Positions 43,146 to 52,523 of a DNA stretch of 64,000 nt are shown one piece after another (position 1 is the first letter of the stretch; every line of letters starts with the position of its first letter). The DNA comes from Microbacterium murale. GTDB taxonomy: Bacteria; Actinomycetota; Actinomycetes; Actinomycetales; Microbacteriaceae. Position numbers and translations under genes: made by a program. Below the pieces are notes generated by a model. The model searched no databases and had not been told where the DNA came from. It was given only the letters and a program-made list of their open reading frames with translations. The stretch lies in assembly GCF_014635185.1 (NCBI RefSeq), contig NZ_BMCM01000003.1, positions 357,623 through 421,622 on the forward strand. Reading direction: 5' to 3'.

Positions 43146-43856
43146 ATGAACACTCCCGTCCTCCATGCTCAGTCGCTGACCAAGACGTTCGGTACCACCA
43201 CGGCCCTTGCCGGGGTCGATCTGATCGTCGGGCGCGGTGAATCCGTCGCCATCATGGGTGCGTCCGGTTCGGGCAAGACGACGCTCCTGCACGTACTCGC
43301 CGGCATCACCGCGCCTGACGCCGGGAGCGTGCACTACGCCCCAGCGCATGGCGCGCCCGTCGACATCACCACGAGGAACGAACGCGAGCGATCCAAGCTT
43401 CGCCGAGAGACGTTCGGCTTCGTCTTCCAGCAGGGATTGCTCATCCCGGAGCTCACCGCGATCGAGAACATCGCGCTCGCGCTCATGATCAACGGCACGT
43501 CCCGTCGCGTCGCGCTCGAACACGCAGCGGGCTGGATGGCGTCGCTCGGCCTCGCAGGGATGGAGGAGCGCCGCATCGGGGAGCTTTCCGGCGGGCAGGC
43601 GCAACGTGTCGCCATCGCCCGCGCTCAGGTCACCGGCGCAGAACTCGTGTTCGCAGACGAGCCCACCGGAGCGCTCGACTCTCAGACCTCGAATGACGTG
43701 ATGGATGCGCTGCTGTGGTCGACGACCGGTCAGGGCCGGACGTTGCTCGTCGTCACCCACGACAGCGAGGTCGCCGCACGGTGCTCACGCACGGTGCACG
43801 TGCGTGATGGCCATGTCATCGGCACAGAGACCGTCAACACGGGGGTGACCGCATGA
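43146..43856 (+). CDS. ABC transporter ATP-binding protein (MacB/LolD type)
   Basis: 236 residues: Walker A GASGSGKTT (about 37-45), Q-loop FQQG, signature LSGGQAQRVAIARA, Walker B LVFADEPTGALDS, H-loop VVTHD. The LSGGQ and DEPTGALDS blocks are those of the LolD/MacB/FtsE group, which power FtsX-like permeases that move peptides, lipids or antibiotics or act mechanically. It overlaps the permease gene by 4 bp. GAGG eight bases before the ATG. Confidence 0.92.
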   Translation: MNTPVLHAQSLTKTFGTTTALAGVDLIVGRGESVAIMGASGSGKTTLLHVLAGITAPDAGSVHYAPAHGAPVDITTRNERERSKLRRETFGFVFQQGLLIPELTAIENIALALMINGTSRRVALEHAAGWMASLGLAGMEERRIGELSGGQAQRVAIARAQVTGAELVFADEPTGALDSQTSNDVMDALLWSTTGQGRTLLVVTHDSEVAARCSRTVHVRDGHVIGTETVNTGVTA

Positions 43857-45172
43857 ACGCCCGCGTGCTCGCACTCCTGCTGCGGCCTGCGCCCGGGCAG
43901 GGCAGCACGCTGGCGCTGCCCGCCACCGCGTTCGCGATGGTGACGGCGCTCGTACTCACCGTGGTCGGCGGCGCGCAGAAGTTCTGGAGCTGGACAGACC
44001 CGGATGCCGGGCTCTATCAGGCGCTCGCCGCGATCGCACTCGTGCTGCTGGTCGTGCCGCTGGCCACTCTCGGCGGCGCAGCCGCGCGACTCTCGGCGAG
44101 AAGACGTGACGAACGATTGTCGACGTTGCGGCTGCTCGGGGTCTCTCCCGCCGGTGTCACCGGCGCGACTGTGCTCGAATCGACGATCGTCGCCGCCGTC
44201 GGATCCCTCGTCGGCGTGCTCGGCTACCTCGCACTGGTTCCGCTGGTCGGCCTCATCCCGTTCCGAGGTGAGATCCTCGGGGCAGCGGCGATCCTGCTCC
44301 CGCCGATCAGCATTCTGGCGGTCGGCGCCGGTGTCGTCCTGCTCGCCGGCATCAGCGCCGTCGTCGGCCTCCGGCAGGTCGTCATCTCACCCTTGGGCGT
44401 ACGCATGCGCACATCCGTGCCACGAGTGCATTGGGTGCGCGCTGTACTGGCCGGGCTCGTCATCGCCGGCGCGTTCGTATTCGTACAGGTCTTCCCCGGT
44501 ACGGCGGGTCTCGTCATGACGATCGCTGTGCTCGCCGGGATGTTCGCCGTGGCTCTCGCAGTGCTGAACCTCGTCGGCCCGTGGGCGTTGAAGGTCCACG
44601 CTCAGCGCGGCCTGCGCCGTGCCGAGCATCCGTCACGACTGCTCTCCGCGCGTCTGGTGCTCGAGTCCCCCAAGGCCGCATGGCGCCAGGTGAGCGGCAT
44701 CGCGATGGCGAGTTTCATGGCTGTGTTCGCCGGAACGGGCGTCGCCCTCATGAACACGATGAGCGCGACGGAATCGACGGAGAATCTGACGTTGGCCGTC
44801 GACATCCGCACCGGCCTCATCATCACGCTGGTGGCCTCGTTCCTGATGGTCGCCGTCTCGATCGGAGTGAACCAGGCGTCCAGCATCCTGGATCAGCGCG
44901 AACTGCATCGCAGCCTGCATTTCCTCGGAGTGCCGGTGGAGACCGTCGATGCCGCGCGCACCCGCGCCATCATGTCCCCGCTGCTGCTCACTGCTGTCGG
45001 CTCTGCGCTGTGCGCGGCCGCGCTGGTGTTCCCGCTCGTCGGCATCGCAGTGGTCGTCGCGCCGCTGTCGCTCGTGACGATCGCCGCGGTGGTAGCGCTG
45101 GGGATCGCCCTCGTCTGGCTGGGAGTGCGCGTGACGCGGCCCCTGCTGAGCACGGCGTTTCAGCCCGCCTGA
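43853..45172 (+). CDS. FtsX-like ABC permease
   Basis: 439-residue membrane protein with about ten hydrophobic segments: one near the N-terminus, groups at about 55-85, 110-180, 195-240, and a C-terminal set at 265-430. LRLLGVSPAGVTGATVLEST and LHFLGVPVETVDAARTRAIM are the paired FtsX-domain turn motifs. No large periplasmic MacB domain is present, so it resembles BceB-small or LolE-like efflux permeases. With the ATPase it forms an exporter, possibly for a peptide or antibiotic related to the acetyltransferases upstream. Confidence 0.9.
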   Translation: MNARVLALLLRPAPGQGSTLALPATAFAMVTALVLTVVGGAQKFWSWTDPDAGLYQALAAIALVLLVVPLATLGGAAARLSARRRDERLSTLRLLGVSPAGVTGATVLESTIVAAVGSLVGVLGYLALVPLVGLIPFRGEILGAAAILLPPISILAVGAGVVLLAGISAVVGLRQVVISPLGVRMRTSVPRVHWVRAVLAGLVIAGAFVFVQVFPGTAGLVMTIAVLAGMFAVALAVLNLVGPWALKVHAQRGLRRAEHPSRLLSARLVLESPKAAWRQVSGIAMASFMAVFAGTGVALMNTMSATESTENLTLAVDIRTGLIITLVASFLMVAVSIGVNQASSILDQRELHRSLHFLGVPVETVDAARTRAIMSPLLLTAVGSALCAAALVFPLVGIAVVVAPLSLVTIAAVVALGIALVWLGVRVTRPLLSTAFQPA

Positions 45173-45184
45173 GGATGCCAGGGT

Positions 45185-45799
45185 TCAGTCCGCGAGGAAC
45201 CTCTCGATCGCGTCGATGGTCGCTGTGTTGTCGCAGTGCAGCACGGCGCGGATGCCGAGGGCTTCGGCCGCGTCGATATTCGGAGCGTTGTCGTCGATGA
45301 ACAACACCCGGTCGGCGGTGGTCTTCATCCGCTCGAGCGCCCGCTCGAATGCACGAGCGTCGGGCTTGAGCACGCCCTGCTCGTGGCTGTAGCAGATCGG
45401 GTCGAAGACGGCGGAGAGCCCGAAGCGGCGCTCTTCCTCCTCGCGCGCTCCGTCTCCGGAGTTCGAGAGGATCGCCAGGCCGCAGCGGCCGCGCAGAGAC
45501 CGGGCATGGTCGAGCAGCTCGGAGTTCTCCTCACCGCAGTAGGCGTCCCACAGTTCCACCCGCATCGACTCGATCGCCGCATCGTCGAGGCTCAGCGCTT
45601 CGGCGACGCCGCGCCAATACTCTTCCAGGACGTCCTCGTTGAGGGTGGTGTCCGGCAGATCAGCGGCGGACAGCTTCGCGTCATACTCCTCGGGGGTCAA
45701 CCCGGATCGCGCGCTCCACATGGCTCGCAGCTCGGCCGGCCAGGAGTGATCGTCGACGATCTCGATGACGCCGCCGATGTCGTAGAGGATCCACTTCAT
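45185..45799 (-). CDS. HAD-family hydrolase
   Basis: 204-residue HAD phosphatase-like protein. Motif I is LYDIGGVIEI (Asp7; the usual second Asp is replaced by Gly as in the YihX-like DxGG group), motif II ILSNSG, and motif III/IV VLFIDDNAPNIDAAEALGI. Its start overlaps mutM's stop by 4 bp, so it belongs to the yceD-rpmF-rnc-mutM operon. Substrate unknown; likely a small sugar or nucleotide phosphate. Confidence 0.88.
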   Translation of the reverse strand: MKWILYDIGGVIEIVDDHSWPAELRAMWSARSGLTPEEYDAKLSAADLPDTTLNEDVLEEYWRGVAEALSLDDAAIESMRVELWDAYCGEENSELLDHARSLRGRCGLAILSNSGDGAREEEERRFGLSAVFDPICYSHEQGVLKPDARAFERALERMKTTADRVLFIDDNAPNIDAAEALGIRAVLHCDNTATIDAIERFLAD

Positions 45800-46671
45800 C
45801 CGTACACGCTACGCGAGCGACGCTGGCACCGCGGGCAGTAGTGGCTCGAACGATTCATGAATGCCTCGCGCACGATCTCGCCGCCGCAGCGCGGGCAGGG
45901 CTGCCCGCCCCGGCCGTAGGCGTTGAGCGAGTGGGCGAAGTAACCGGCCTGACCGTTGACGTTGACGTATTGCGCGTCGAAGCTCGTGCCGCCCTCGGCC
46001 AGCGCCTTCTCCAGCACCAGACGGACCTCGGAGAGAAGTCGGCGCACGGCCTGGACCGACAGCGCGCGGCCGTGGGATTCCGGATGGATGCGGGCGGCCC
46101 ACAGCGCCTCATCGGCATAGATGTTGCCGACCCCGCTGATGAGCGTCTGATCGAGGAGGATGCGCTTGATCGCGCTCGCGCGCCGACGCACGGCGGCGAT
46201 GAACACCACGTCATCGAACTCGGGATCCATCGGGTCTCTGGCGATGTGCTGCACCTGCGAAGGGATCAGATCCGTCCCGTCGGCGACGAGTGCATCGACG
46301 GCGAGCGATCCGAAGGTGCGCTGGTCGGCGAACACGACGGCGAGTTCGCCGTGGCGCGGATGCCGGATGCCGATGCGGACGCGCTCGTGGCGCTCGGCCG
46401 GTGCATCCGGAGTGCGCAGCAGAAGCTGCCCGCTCATCCCGAGGTGCGCCGTCAGCGCCGCCGAGCCGCCGAGCGGCAGCCAGAGGAACTTGCCCCGACG
46501 CGAGGCACCTGAGACGATCGCGCCCTCGAGCCTCGCGACGAAGTCTGCGGCGCCGGCAGGATGCCGCGTCAGCGCACGTTCGTCGAACACCGACGCGCTG
46601 ACGATCGTGGCGCCGATGACGGCGGGTGCGAGGCCGGCGCGCACGACCTCGACTTCAGGAAGCTCAGGCAC
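45796..46671 (-). CDS. mutM: Formamidopyrimidine-DNA glycosylase
   Basis: 291 residues with the N-terminal catalytic PELPEVE (Pro2 nucleophile), H2TH region (GVGNIYADEALWAARIHPE) and a C-terminal zinc finger CPRCGGEIVREAF...HYCPRC. It removes oxidised guanine such as 8-oxoG. It overlaps rnc by 8 bp, the normal rnc-mutM pairing of Actinobacteria. Confidence 0.97.
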   Translation of the reverse strand: MPELPEVEVVRAGLAPAVIGATIVSASVFDERALTRHPAGAADFVARLEGAIVSGASRRGKFLWLPLGGSAALTAHLGMSGQLLLRTPDAPAERHERVRIGIRHPRHGELAVVFADQRTFGSLAVDALVADGTDLIPSQVQHIARDPMDPEFDDVVFIAAVRRRASAIKRILLDQTLISGVGNIYADEALWAARIHPESHGRALSVQAVRRLLSEVRLVLEKALAEGGTSFDAQYVNVNGQAGYFAHSLNAYGRGGQPCPRCGGEIVREAFMNRSSHYCPRCQRRSRSVYG

Positions 46672-47356
46672 TCTCGCTGAGGAATCGCCAGGCGCTGAGC
46701 GCAGCAGCCATCTCGGCGGTCTTCTTGCTGGTGCCGTCGCCGTTCATGCTCACGTCGCCCACCTGCACAGTGGCGATGAACCGTCGGTCGTGATCGGGCC
46801 CGCTGGAGGTCACCGAATAGCTCGGCGGCGTCGCGCCGAGGCGTGCGGCGAGCTCCTGCAGGCTCGTCTTGGGATCCATCGCCGCGCCGTACCGCTCAGG
46901 ATCGTCGAGTAGCGGCTCCGTGAGCCTCAGCACCAGTTCAGTCGCAGCCTCGGGTCCTGCCGAGAGGTAGGTGGCGCCGAAGACGGCCTCCATGGTGTCG
47001 GCGAGGATCGAATCCTTGTCGCGGCCGCCGGTCTGCTCCTCGCCCCGGCCGAGAAGAAGATGCTCCCCAAGGCCGATGCCACGGGCGACCTCTGCGAGGG
47101 CGACCGTGGAGACCACGCTCGCCCGCCGCTTGGCGAGCTGACCTTCGTCGAGAGTCGGGTGCGTCGTGAACAGCATGACCGTCACGGCCTGTCCCAGCAC
47201 CGAATCACCGAGGAATTCGAGCCGCTCGTTATGCGGGATCGCCCCATGCTCGTACGCATACGAGCGATGGGTCAACGCCAACGCAAGCAGCTCAGGGTCG
47301 ATATCGACCCTGAGCTTCTCGGCGAGAGGTGCCGTCCCCCCTGGGACCCCTGTCAC
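46664..47356 (-). CDS. rnc: Ribonuclease III
   Basis: 230 residues: RNase III signature NERLEFLGDSVLG (43-55), second acidic cluster DTMEAVFGATYLSAG, and a C-terminal double-stranded RNA-binding domain (DPKTSLQELAARLGATPPSY onward, with TSKKTAEMAAALSAWRFL). It processes rRNA and double-stranded RNA. 17 bp after rpmF and overlapping mutM. Confidence 0.97.
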   Translation of the reverse strand: MTGVPGGTAPLAEKLRVDIDPELLALALTHRSYAYEHGAIPHNERLEFLGDSVLGQAVTVMLFTTHPTLDEGQLAKRRASVVSTVALAEVARGIGLGEHLLLGRGEEQTGGRDKDSILADTMEAVFGATYLSAGPEAATELVLRLTEPLLDDPERYGAAMDPKTSLQELAARLGATPPSYSVTSSGPDHDRRFIATVQVGDVSMNGDGTSKKTAEMAAALSAWRFLSESA

Positions 47357-47373
47357 GATCGCGAGAACGTGAT

Positions 47374-47583
47374 TCAGACGTCAGCGACCTTGCGGCCCTT
47401 GTACTCCATGAACAGCTCGGTACCCTGCGAGTCGGTGACGACCTTCGCCTGGTGCGGGCGGCTGTAGACGGTCTTGCCGTTCTCGATGGTCTTGACGAGC
47501 GCGATGGGCGCTGCCTTCCACTGCGCGCGACGCGAGCGGGTGTTGGAACGGGATACCTTGCGCTTCGGGGGGTTACCAGCCAT
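47374..47583 (-). CDS. rpmF: 50S ribosomal protein L32
   Basis: 69 residues from the ATG at 47583 (MAGNPPKRKVSRSNTRSRRA); the open frame upstream belongs to the yceD region. The zinc-ribbon Cys residues are absent, so this is the Cys-free form. 2 bp after the yceD stop. Confidence 0.96.
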   Translation of the reverse strand: MAGNPPKRKVSRSNTRSRRAQWKAAPIALVKTIENGKTVYSRPHQAKVVTDSQGTELFMEYKGRKVADV

Positions 47584-47585
47584 GG

Positions 47586-48149
47586 CTAACTCTCTTCTGT
47601 ATTCTCGGGCCCACGGCTCTCTGCCGCGTTCCCCTGGTCTGTGATCTGTTGGAGCGCACTCCACCGAGGATCGATGGGAGCGTCTGTCTCCGCCCCGGTG
47701 CTTTCGGTCAGTCGCTCACCCGTGTTCGGGTCGAGCCCCGGGCAATCCGGCTGACACACCGGCTGAAATGGAAGTGACAATACTGCCGCTTCCCTGACAA
47801 GAGTTTCAAGATCCACGTGGTCGTCTTGAACCTCGAAGTCAGTTTCTTCATCACCAGGATACGCGAAAAGCTCCTGGAACTCGACTTCGACAGGCTCAGC
47901 GATGTCTTTCAGGCATCTTCCGCAGACGCCCTTGTACTCGGCATCCACTGTTCCGGACGCGAGAATGCCCTCGTGGACCGACTCGAGACGCACGTCGATG
48001 TCGATCTCGGAGCCGGCTTCGTAGGAGACGATGCCTTCACCCCACTGCTCCTTCAGGGTGACCGAGAACTGGTGCTCCCGCATCTCGCCGGGGTGTCGGA
48101 CGATGTCGCGTACGGGCACCACGAATGGGCCGTTGAGTCGGGTCTTCAC
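47586..48149 (-). CDS. yceD: YceD/DUF177 protein (23S rRNA accumulation)
   Basis: 187-residue DUF177 protein. GVCGRCLKDIAEPVEVEFQE and CQPDCPGLDPNTGE give two CxxC/CxxxC-like Cys pairs that may bind zinc. YceD is widely co-encoded with rpmF and affects 23S rRNA levels or ribosome assembly. Its C-terminal tail after residue 150 is acidic and variable. It starts 42 bp from coaD's stop. Confidence 0.93.
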   Translation of the reverse strand: MKTRLNGPFVVPVRDIVRHPGEMREHQFSVTLKEQWGEGIVSYEAGSEIDIDVRLESVHEGILASGTVDAEYKGVCGRCLKDIAEPVEVEFQELFAYPGDEETDFEVQDDHVDLETLVREAAVLSLPFQPVCQPDCPGLDPNTGERLTESTGAETDAPIDPRWSALQQITDQGNAAESRGPENTEES

Positions 48150-48190
48150 GCTTTCATGCTACCCGCGGATGCTGAGAACGGGGCCGCGCG

Positions 48191-48688
48191 TCAGAGTCCG
48201 CGTGCGCCGGTGTCGAGAAGTGCGGCGACGGCGCGGGGGACGAACGGCGTGATGTCGCCGCCCAGACCTGCGACCTGGCGCACGAGCGAACTCGAGACCA
48301 TCGCGTGCGACGGATCTGGCAGCAGGAACACCGTCTCGATGTCGGCGAGGTGGCGGTTCACGATCGCCATCGGAGATTCGTAGGCCACGTCGATCTGCGA
48401 GCGGATGCCCTTCACGAGCACCCCGGCACCGACGTCGCGGGCGTAGTCGACCAGAAGCCCCATGCTCCACGATCCGATGACGATATTGCCACCCATGCCG
48501 TCTTCCGCGATGGACTGCTCGAGCAGTGAGAGCCGCTGGGAGATCGGCAGCATCGCCTCTTTGCCGGGGTTGTGCACGATCAGAACGTGCAGCTCGTCGT
48601 ACAGCTTCGCCGCCCGGCGGATCACATCGAGGTGACCGAGGGTGGGCGGGTCGAATGAACCTGGGACGACGGCGATCCGGCTGCTCAT
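48191..48688 (-). CDS. coaD: Phosphopantetheine adenylyltransferase
   Basis: 165 residues, nucleotidyltransferase fold: [20 protein letters not shown] carries the (T/H)xGH site, [15 protein letters not shown] the substrate loop, and [15 protein letters not shown] the C-terminal motif. It makes dephospho-CoA from 4'-phosphopantetheine. Ribosome binding site GAAGGAG precedes the ATG. Followed by yceD-rpmF on the same strand. Confidence 0.97.
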   Translation of the reverse strand: MSSRIAVVPGSFDPPTLGHLDVIRRAAKLYDELHVLIVHNPGKEAMLPISQRLSLLEQSIAEDGMGGNIVIGSWSMGLLVDYARDVGAGVLVKGIRSQIDVAYESPMAIVNRHLADIETVFLLPDPSHAMVSSSLVRQVAGLGGDITPFVPRAVAALLDTGARGL

Positions 48689-48747
48689 TTCGACTCCTTC
48701 GATCGCTCAATGCATCGCATGCCACCAGCCTATGGCACGCCGCGATT

Positions 48748-50928
48748 TCAGTTCTTCGCGAGAGCGGCCCTGTCGTCCTCTGTCACGCGTCTGGCGATCA
48801 CCTCGCGAAGACCTGCGTGCGCCGCGAGCTGCGGGTCGGCGTCGAGGATGCCCTCCGCCAGCTCCCGCGCGCGTGCGATCAGCTTCGAGTCCTTGACCAC
48901 CCGCAGCAGCTTGAGCGATGACCTCACCCCCGACTGCGTCGAGCCGAGCACGTCGCCCTCCCCGCGCAGCTCGAGATCGACCTCCGCGAGGGCGAAGCCG
49001 TCGAGAGTCGCTGCCACCGCATCGACGCGCTCGCGGGCCAGCGACCCTACTTCCGCCTCGGTGACGAGCAGGCACAGCCCTGGAACCTCTCCTCGCCCGA
49101 CTCGCCCACGCAGCTGGTGCAGTTGAGAGACGCCGAACCGGTCGGCATCGAGCACGATCATCGTTGAGGCGTTCGGAACATCGACGCCGACCTCGATCAC
49201 GGTGGTCGCGATCAGCAGGTCGATCTCGCCGCGCGCGAAGGCCTGCATCACGGCATCCTTCGTCTCCGACGGCATCTTCCCGTGCAGCACAGCACGTCGG
49301 AGCGTGCCGACGGTCGGATGCGTCTCGAGAGCGGCGTCCAGCTGCACGACGCCCCAACGCGGGCCTGTGGCGCCCTCCTCCGTGGGGACGAGCGCGGCCT
49401 GATCCTCCTCGCCGGCCGCCTTCTTCGTCGTGTCGATCGCCGCGCACACGGCGAACACCTGCCGTTTCTGCGCGATCTCCTCCGCCGCCCTGTCCCACAC
49501 GCGACGGAACCAGTCCGGGTGCTCCGCCAGCGGCGCGACGAAAGACTCGATACCGGCGCGGCCTGCGGGCATGGTGCGGATGACTGACGTGTCGAGGTCG
49601 CCGAACACGGTCATCGCCACGGTGCGGGGAATCGGCGTCGCCGTGAGCACGAGTGCGTGCGGGCTGGAGCCCTTCGCGCGCAGTGCCTCACGCTGCTCGA
49701 CACCGAAGCGGTGCTGCTCATCCACGACGACGAGGCCGAGATCGGCGAAGGTCGTCTTCTCTCCCAGCAGCGCGTGCGTGCCAACGACGATGAGCGCCCG
49801 ACCGGCCGCGACGCGCAGCGCGGCCTTGCGGCGCGCCGGTGCCGACATCTGCCCCGTGAGCAGCGTGGGCATGAGCAGGGGTGCGAGATCGGGCCCGAGC
49901 ATCTTCGTGATCGATCGCAGATGCTGGGATGCGAGCACCTCGGTCGGCGCGATCAGCGCGGCCTGTCCCCCGGACTCGGCTACCTGCAGCATGGCGCGAA
50001 GAGCGACGAGCGTCTTTCCTGAACCGACCTCGCCCTGCACCAGCCGGTTCATCGGCCATGCCCCGGTGAGGTCGGTCGCGATCTGATCGCCGACCGTCTG
50101 CTGGTCGGCGGTGAGGGTGTACGGCAGCGTGGCGTCGAAGCGCTCGAGCAGCCCTCCCGGCTTCGCCTGGCGCGGTGTGGCATGCAGCGCACGCACGGCG
50201 GCACGCTGCTGCAGAAGAGCGGTCTGCAGCACGAGCGCCTCGTGCATGCGAAGAGTACGAACCGCTGGGTCGACGTCGTTACGAGCCTGCGGCCGGTGTA
50301 GCTGCACCAGAGCCGTACGCGCGTCGAGCAGCCCCTCGCGCACCCGGATCTCATCGGGCAGCGGATCAGGCACGTCGCCGACATCGGGCAGCACCTTCTC
50401 GACCAGTTCGCGGAACTGCTGACTGGAGACCGCCGATGTCGCCGGATAGATCGGGATCGGCCGGTGCGCACGATCATCGGCGCGGGCCTGAGCGCTCTCC
50501 TCGTCGTCGAAGAGCTCGACCTGCGGATGAGCGAACTGGGTGGTGTCGTTGTACATGCCGACTTTGCCGGAGAACACACCGCGCCGGCCTGGACGCATCT
50601 CGTTCGCACGCCACCGCGCCTGCTGGAGGTTCTTCGCGAAGAACGTCAGCGAGACACGACCGTGCTCATCACCGATGATCACGTCGGTCATGGCACCGTT
50701 GCGATTGCGCATCTCACGCGCAGACGACGAGAGCACCTCGGCGACGATCGTCACCGTCTCCCCCACTGGCAGGTCGCGGATGGGCGTGAGTTCGGCTGGG
50801 TCCGCGTAACGGCGCGGATAATGCCCGAGCATCTCCCCGACCGTCGTCATGCCGAACGCCCGCTCGACCTTCTTCGCCGAAGCCGGGCCGATCGCCTCGG
50901 CGAGACTCGTGTCGAGGGAGAAGGCCAT
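48748..50928 (-). CDS. recG: ATP-dependent DNA helicase RecG
   Basis: 726 residues: N-terminal wedge/OB domain (about 40-160, GETVTIVAEVLSSSAREMRN), helicase motifs QGEVGSGKTLVALRAML (I), ALIAPTEVLASQH (Ia), VVVDEQHRFGVEQRE (II, DEQH), LTATPIPRT (III), and C-terminal motifs including RVGRGEVPGLCLLV (VI). RecG remodels stalled forks and Holliday junctions. TAGACT at 50935-50940 is six bases before the ATG. Confidence 0.97.
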   Translation of the reverse strand: MAFSLDTSLAEAIGPASAKKVERAFGMTTVGEMLGHYPRRYADPAELTPIRDLPVGETVTIVAEVLSSSAREMRNRNGAMTDVIIGDEHGRVSLTFFAKNLQQARWRANEMRPGRRGVFSGKVGMYNDTTQFAHPQVELFDDEESAQARADDRAHRPIPIYPATSAVSSQQFRELVEKVLPDVGDVPDPLPDEIRVREGLLDARTALVQLHRPQARNDVDPAVRTLRMHEALVLQTALLQQRAAVRALHATPRQAKPGGLLERFDATLPYTLTADQQTVGDQIATDLTGAWPMNRLVQGEVGSGKTLVALRAMLQVAESGGQAALIAPTEVLASQHLRSITKMLGPDLAPLLMPTLLTGQMSAPARRKAALRVAAGRALIVVGTHALLGEKTTFADLGLVVVDEQHRFGVEQREALRAKGSSPHALVLTATPIPRTVAMTVFGDLDTSVIRTMPAGRAGIESFVAPLAEHPDWFRRVWDRAAEEIAQKRQVFAVCAAIDTTKKAAGEEDQAALVPTEEGATGPRWGVVQLDAALETHPTVGTLRRAVLHGKMPSETKDAVMQAFARGEIDLLIATTVIEVGVDVPNASTMIVLDADRFGVSQLHQLRGRVGRGEVPGLCLLVTEAEVGSLARERVDAVAATLDGFALAEVDLELRGEGDVLGSTQSGVRSSLKLLRVVKDSKLIARARELAEGILDADPQLAAHAGLREVIARRVTEDDRAALAKN

Positions 50929-50934
50929 GTCTGA

Positions 50935-50966
50935 AGTCTAGAGAACACCGCAGACAGCCATAGGCT
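50935..50966. promoter_or_regulatory. Divergent leaderless-type -10 boxes (recG / rsmD)
   Basis: Minus-strand TAGACT (50940-50935) lies six bases before the recG ATG; plus-strand TAGGCT (50961-50966) six bases before the rsmD GTG at 50973. The intergenic gap is 44 bp. Confidence 0.62.
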
Positions 50967-50972
50967 GTTCAG

Positions 50973-51551
50973 GTGACGAGGATCATCGCCGGACAGGCAC
51001 GCGGACTGCGCCTGGACGTGCCGGGCAGCGGCACCCGCCCTACCAGCGATCGCGTCCGCGAATCCCTCTTCGGCGCCCTGGAGTCCTCGGACGTCATCGT
51101 CGGCTCCAGAGTGCTCGACCTGTATGCCGGCTCCGGCGCACTGGGTCTCGAAGCGCTGAGTCGAGGCGCCGCGAGCGTGGATCTCGTCGAGCGCTCCCGA
51201 CCGGCAGCCGCCATCGTGCGCCGCAACATCGGCACGGTCTCCCGGTCGTTGACCGATGCCACGGCGCGCGTGCATGAAGGCACGGTCATCGCCTTCCTCC
51301 GCCGCGCGACCGGTCCGTACGACCTGGTCTTCACCGATCCGCCCTACGACTTGGACGATCAGGCGATGACCGCCGATCTGATCGCTCTGGCCCCACTGCT
51401 TTCCGACGACGCGGTGGTGGTCATCGAGCGCGCCCGCCGTTCGACGCCACCCGACGTCGGCGCAGCCGGACTCGAGGTGTTCCGCGAGAAGGCGTACGGA
51501 GACACGGCGCTCTGGTGGGCTCAGCCGGCAGCCGAATCCCAGTCGCGGTAA
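50973..51551 (+). CDS. rsmD: 16S rRNA (guanine966-N2)-methyltransferase
   Basis: 192-residue SAM methyltransferase: RIIAGQARGLRLDVPGSGTR and PTSDRVRESLFGAL at the N-terminus, SAM loop DLYAGSGALGLEALSRGA, and the catalytic motif LVFTDPPYD. It methylates G966 of 16S rRNA. GTG start, probably leaderless. Its last 31 bp overlap the convergent thiL gene. Confidence 0.95.
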   Translation: MTRIIAGQARGLRLDVPGSGTRPTSDRVRESLFGALESSDVIVGSRVLDLYAGSGALGLEALSRGAASVDLVERSRPAAAIVRRNIGTVSRSLTDATARVHEGTVIAFLRRATGPYDLVFTDPPYDLDDQAMTADLIALAPLLSDDAVVVIERARRSTPPDVGAAGLEVFREKAYGDTALWWAQPAAESQSR

Positions 51552-52516
51552 GGATCCCAGCCCTCGATCGAGACCGGCGCGCCGTCGACCAGCACACCGT
51601 CCGTGCCACGCGCACGCACAGTGCCGATGACGCGGAAGCCGGACGGCAGGACGTCGGGCGGGAAGGTGGCGAGCAGGGCGTGATCCTCACCACCGGCAAG
51701 CGCCCGTTCCGGATTCTCGCCGAGTGATGCTCGGGAGAGGTCCAGAGTGACGTCGGATGCGGTGGCGAGACGCCCGGCGTCCAGGGCGAGGCCGTCCGAG
51801 ATGTCCATCATCGAGGTCGCACCGGAGACGGATGCCATCACCCCGAGCCCGATCGGCGGTGCGGGGCGCAGCTGCGCGGCCAGTGCCGCGCGTTCGCCGG
51901 TCTCGAGTCGAGCGGGGTCGACGGCCACCGGGGTGTCGCCGTCACGGAATCGACCGAAGAGCACGGCGAGCCCGTGCGCGGCGTGCCCGAGCTCACCGGC
52001 CACTGCGACGACATCGCCAGGGCGCGCACCGGCCCTGGTGACGGCTTCCCGGCCCTCGAGGTCGCCGAGCGCGGTGACGGCGATCGTGAGCACATCGGAC
52101 ACCGTCAGATCTCCCCCGACGACAGCGCATCCGGGCGCGAGCGCTTCGCACGCTTCTCGAAATCCGTCGGCGAGCCGTTCCACGAACGAAAGGCGCAGAT
52201 CGCGTGGGACAGCCAGTGCCACGAGCAGAGCGGTCGGGCGTGCTCCCATGGCGGCGATGTCGGCCAGGTTCACGGCCGCAGACTTCCACCCGAGGTCGTA
52301 GCCGCTCGACCAGGCGAGTCGGAAATCCGGTCCGTGCACCAGCGTGTCGGTCGTCGCGACGACCGAGCCCGAAGGCGTGCTGATCACCGCAGCATCGTCA
52401 CCCGGTCCGAGGATCGTGTGCGAGGAGGAAGAGGTGCGAGCGAGGATGGCGCGCAGGATAGTGCCTTCCGACACGTCCCCGAGGCGCGGATCGTCGTCTG
52501 CTGAACGGGAGGGCAT
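51521..52516 (-). CDS. thiL: Thiamine-monophosphate kinase
   Basis: 331-residue ThiL of the PurM fold. LGPGDDAAVI is the N-terminal metal/ATP Asp site, then SAAVNLADIAAMGARPTALL, VGGDLTVSDVLTIAVTALGD, and MMDISDGLALDAGRLATASD. It phosphorylates thiamine phosphate to thiamine diphosphate, which BkdAB and other enzymes need. TACCTT at 52524-52529 lies seven bases before the ATG. Confidence 0.95.
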   Translation of the reverse strand: MPSRSADDDPRLGDVSEGTILRAILARTSSSSHTILGPGDDAAVISTPSGSVVATTDTLVHGPDFRLAWSSGYDLGWKSAAVNLADIAAMGARPTALLVALAVPRDLRLSFVERLADGFREACEALAPGCAVVGGDLTVSDVLTIAVTALGDLEGREAVTRAGARPGDVVAVAGELGHAAHGLAVLFGRFRDGDTPVAVDPARLETGERAALAAQLRPAPPIGLGVMASVSGATSMMDISDGLALDAGRLATASDVTLDLSRASLGENPERALAGGEDHALLATFPPDVLPSGFRVIGTVRARGTDGVLVDGAPVSIEGWDPYRDWDSAAG

Positions 52517-52523
52517 GGTGTCA

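Noticed and set aside
47888-47903. CTTCGACAGGCTCAG inside yceD, like the repeat at 11115
   Set aside because: It encodes the conserved DIAEPVEVEF stretch expected of YceD in that place and lacks the GG-CC ends; taken as chance.
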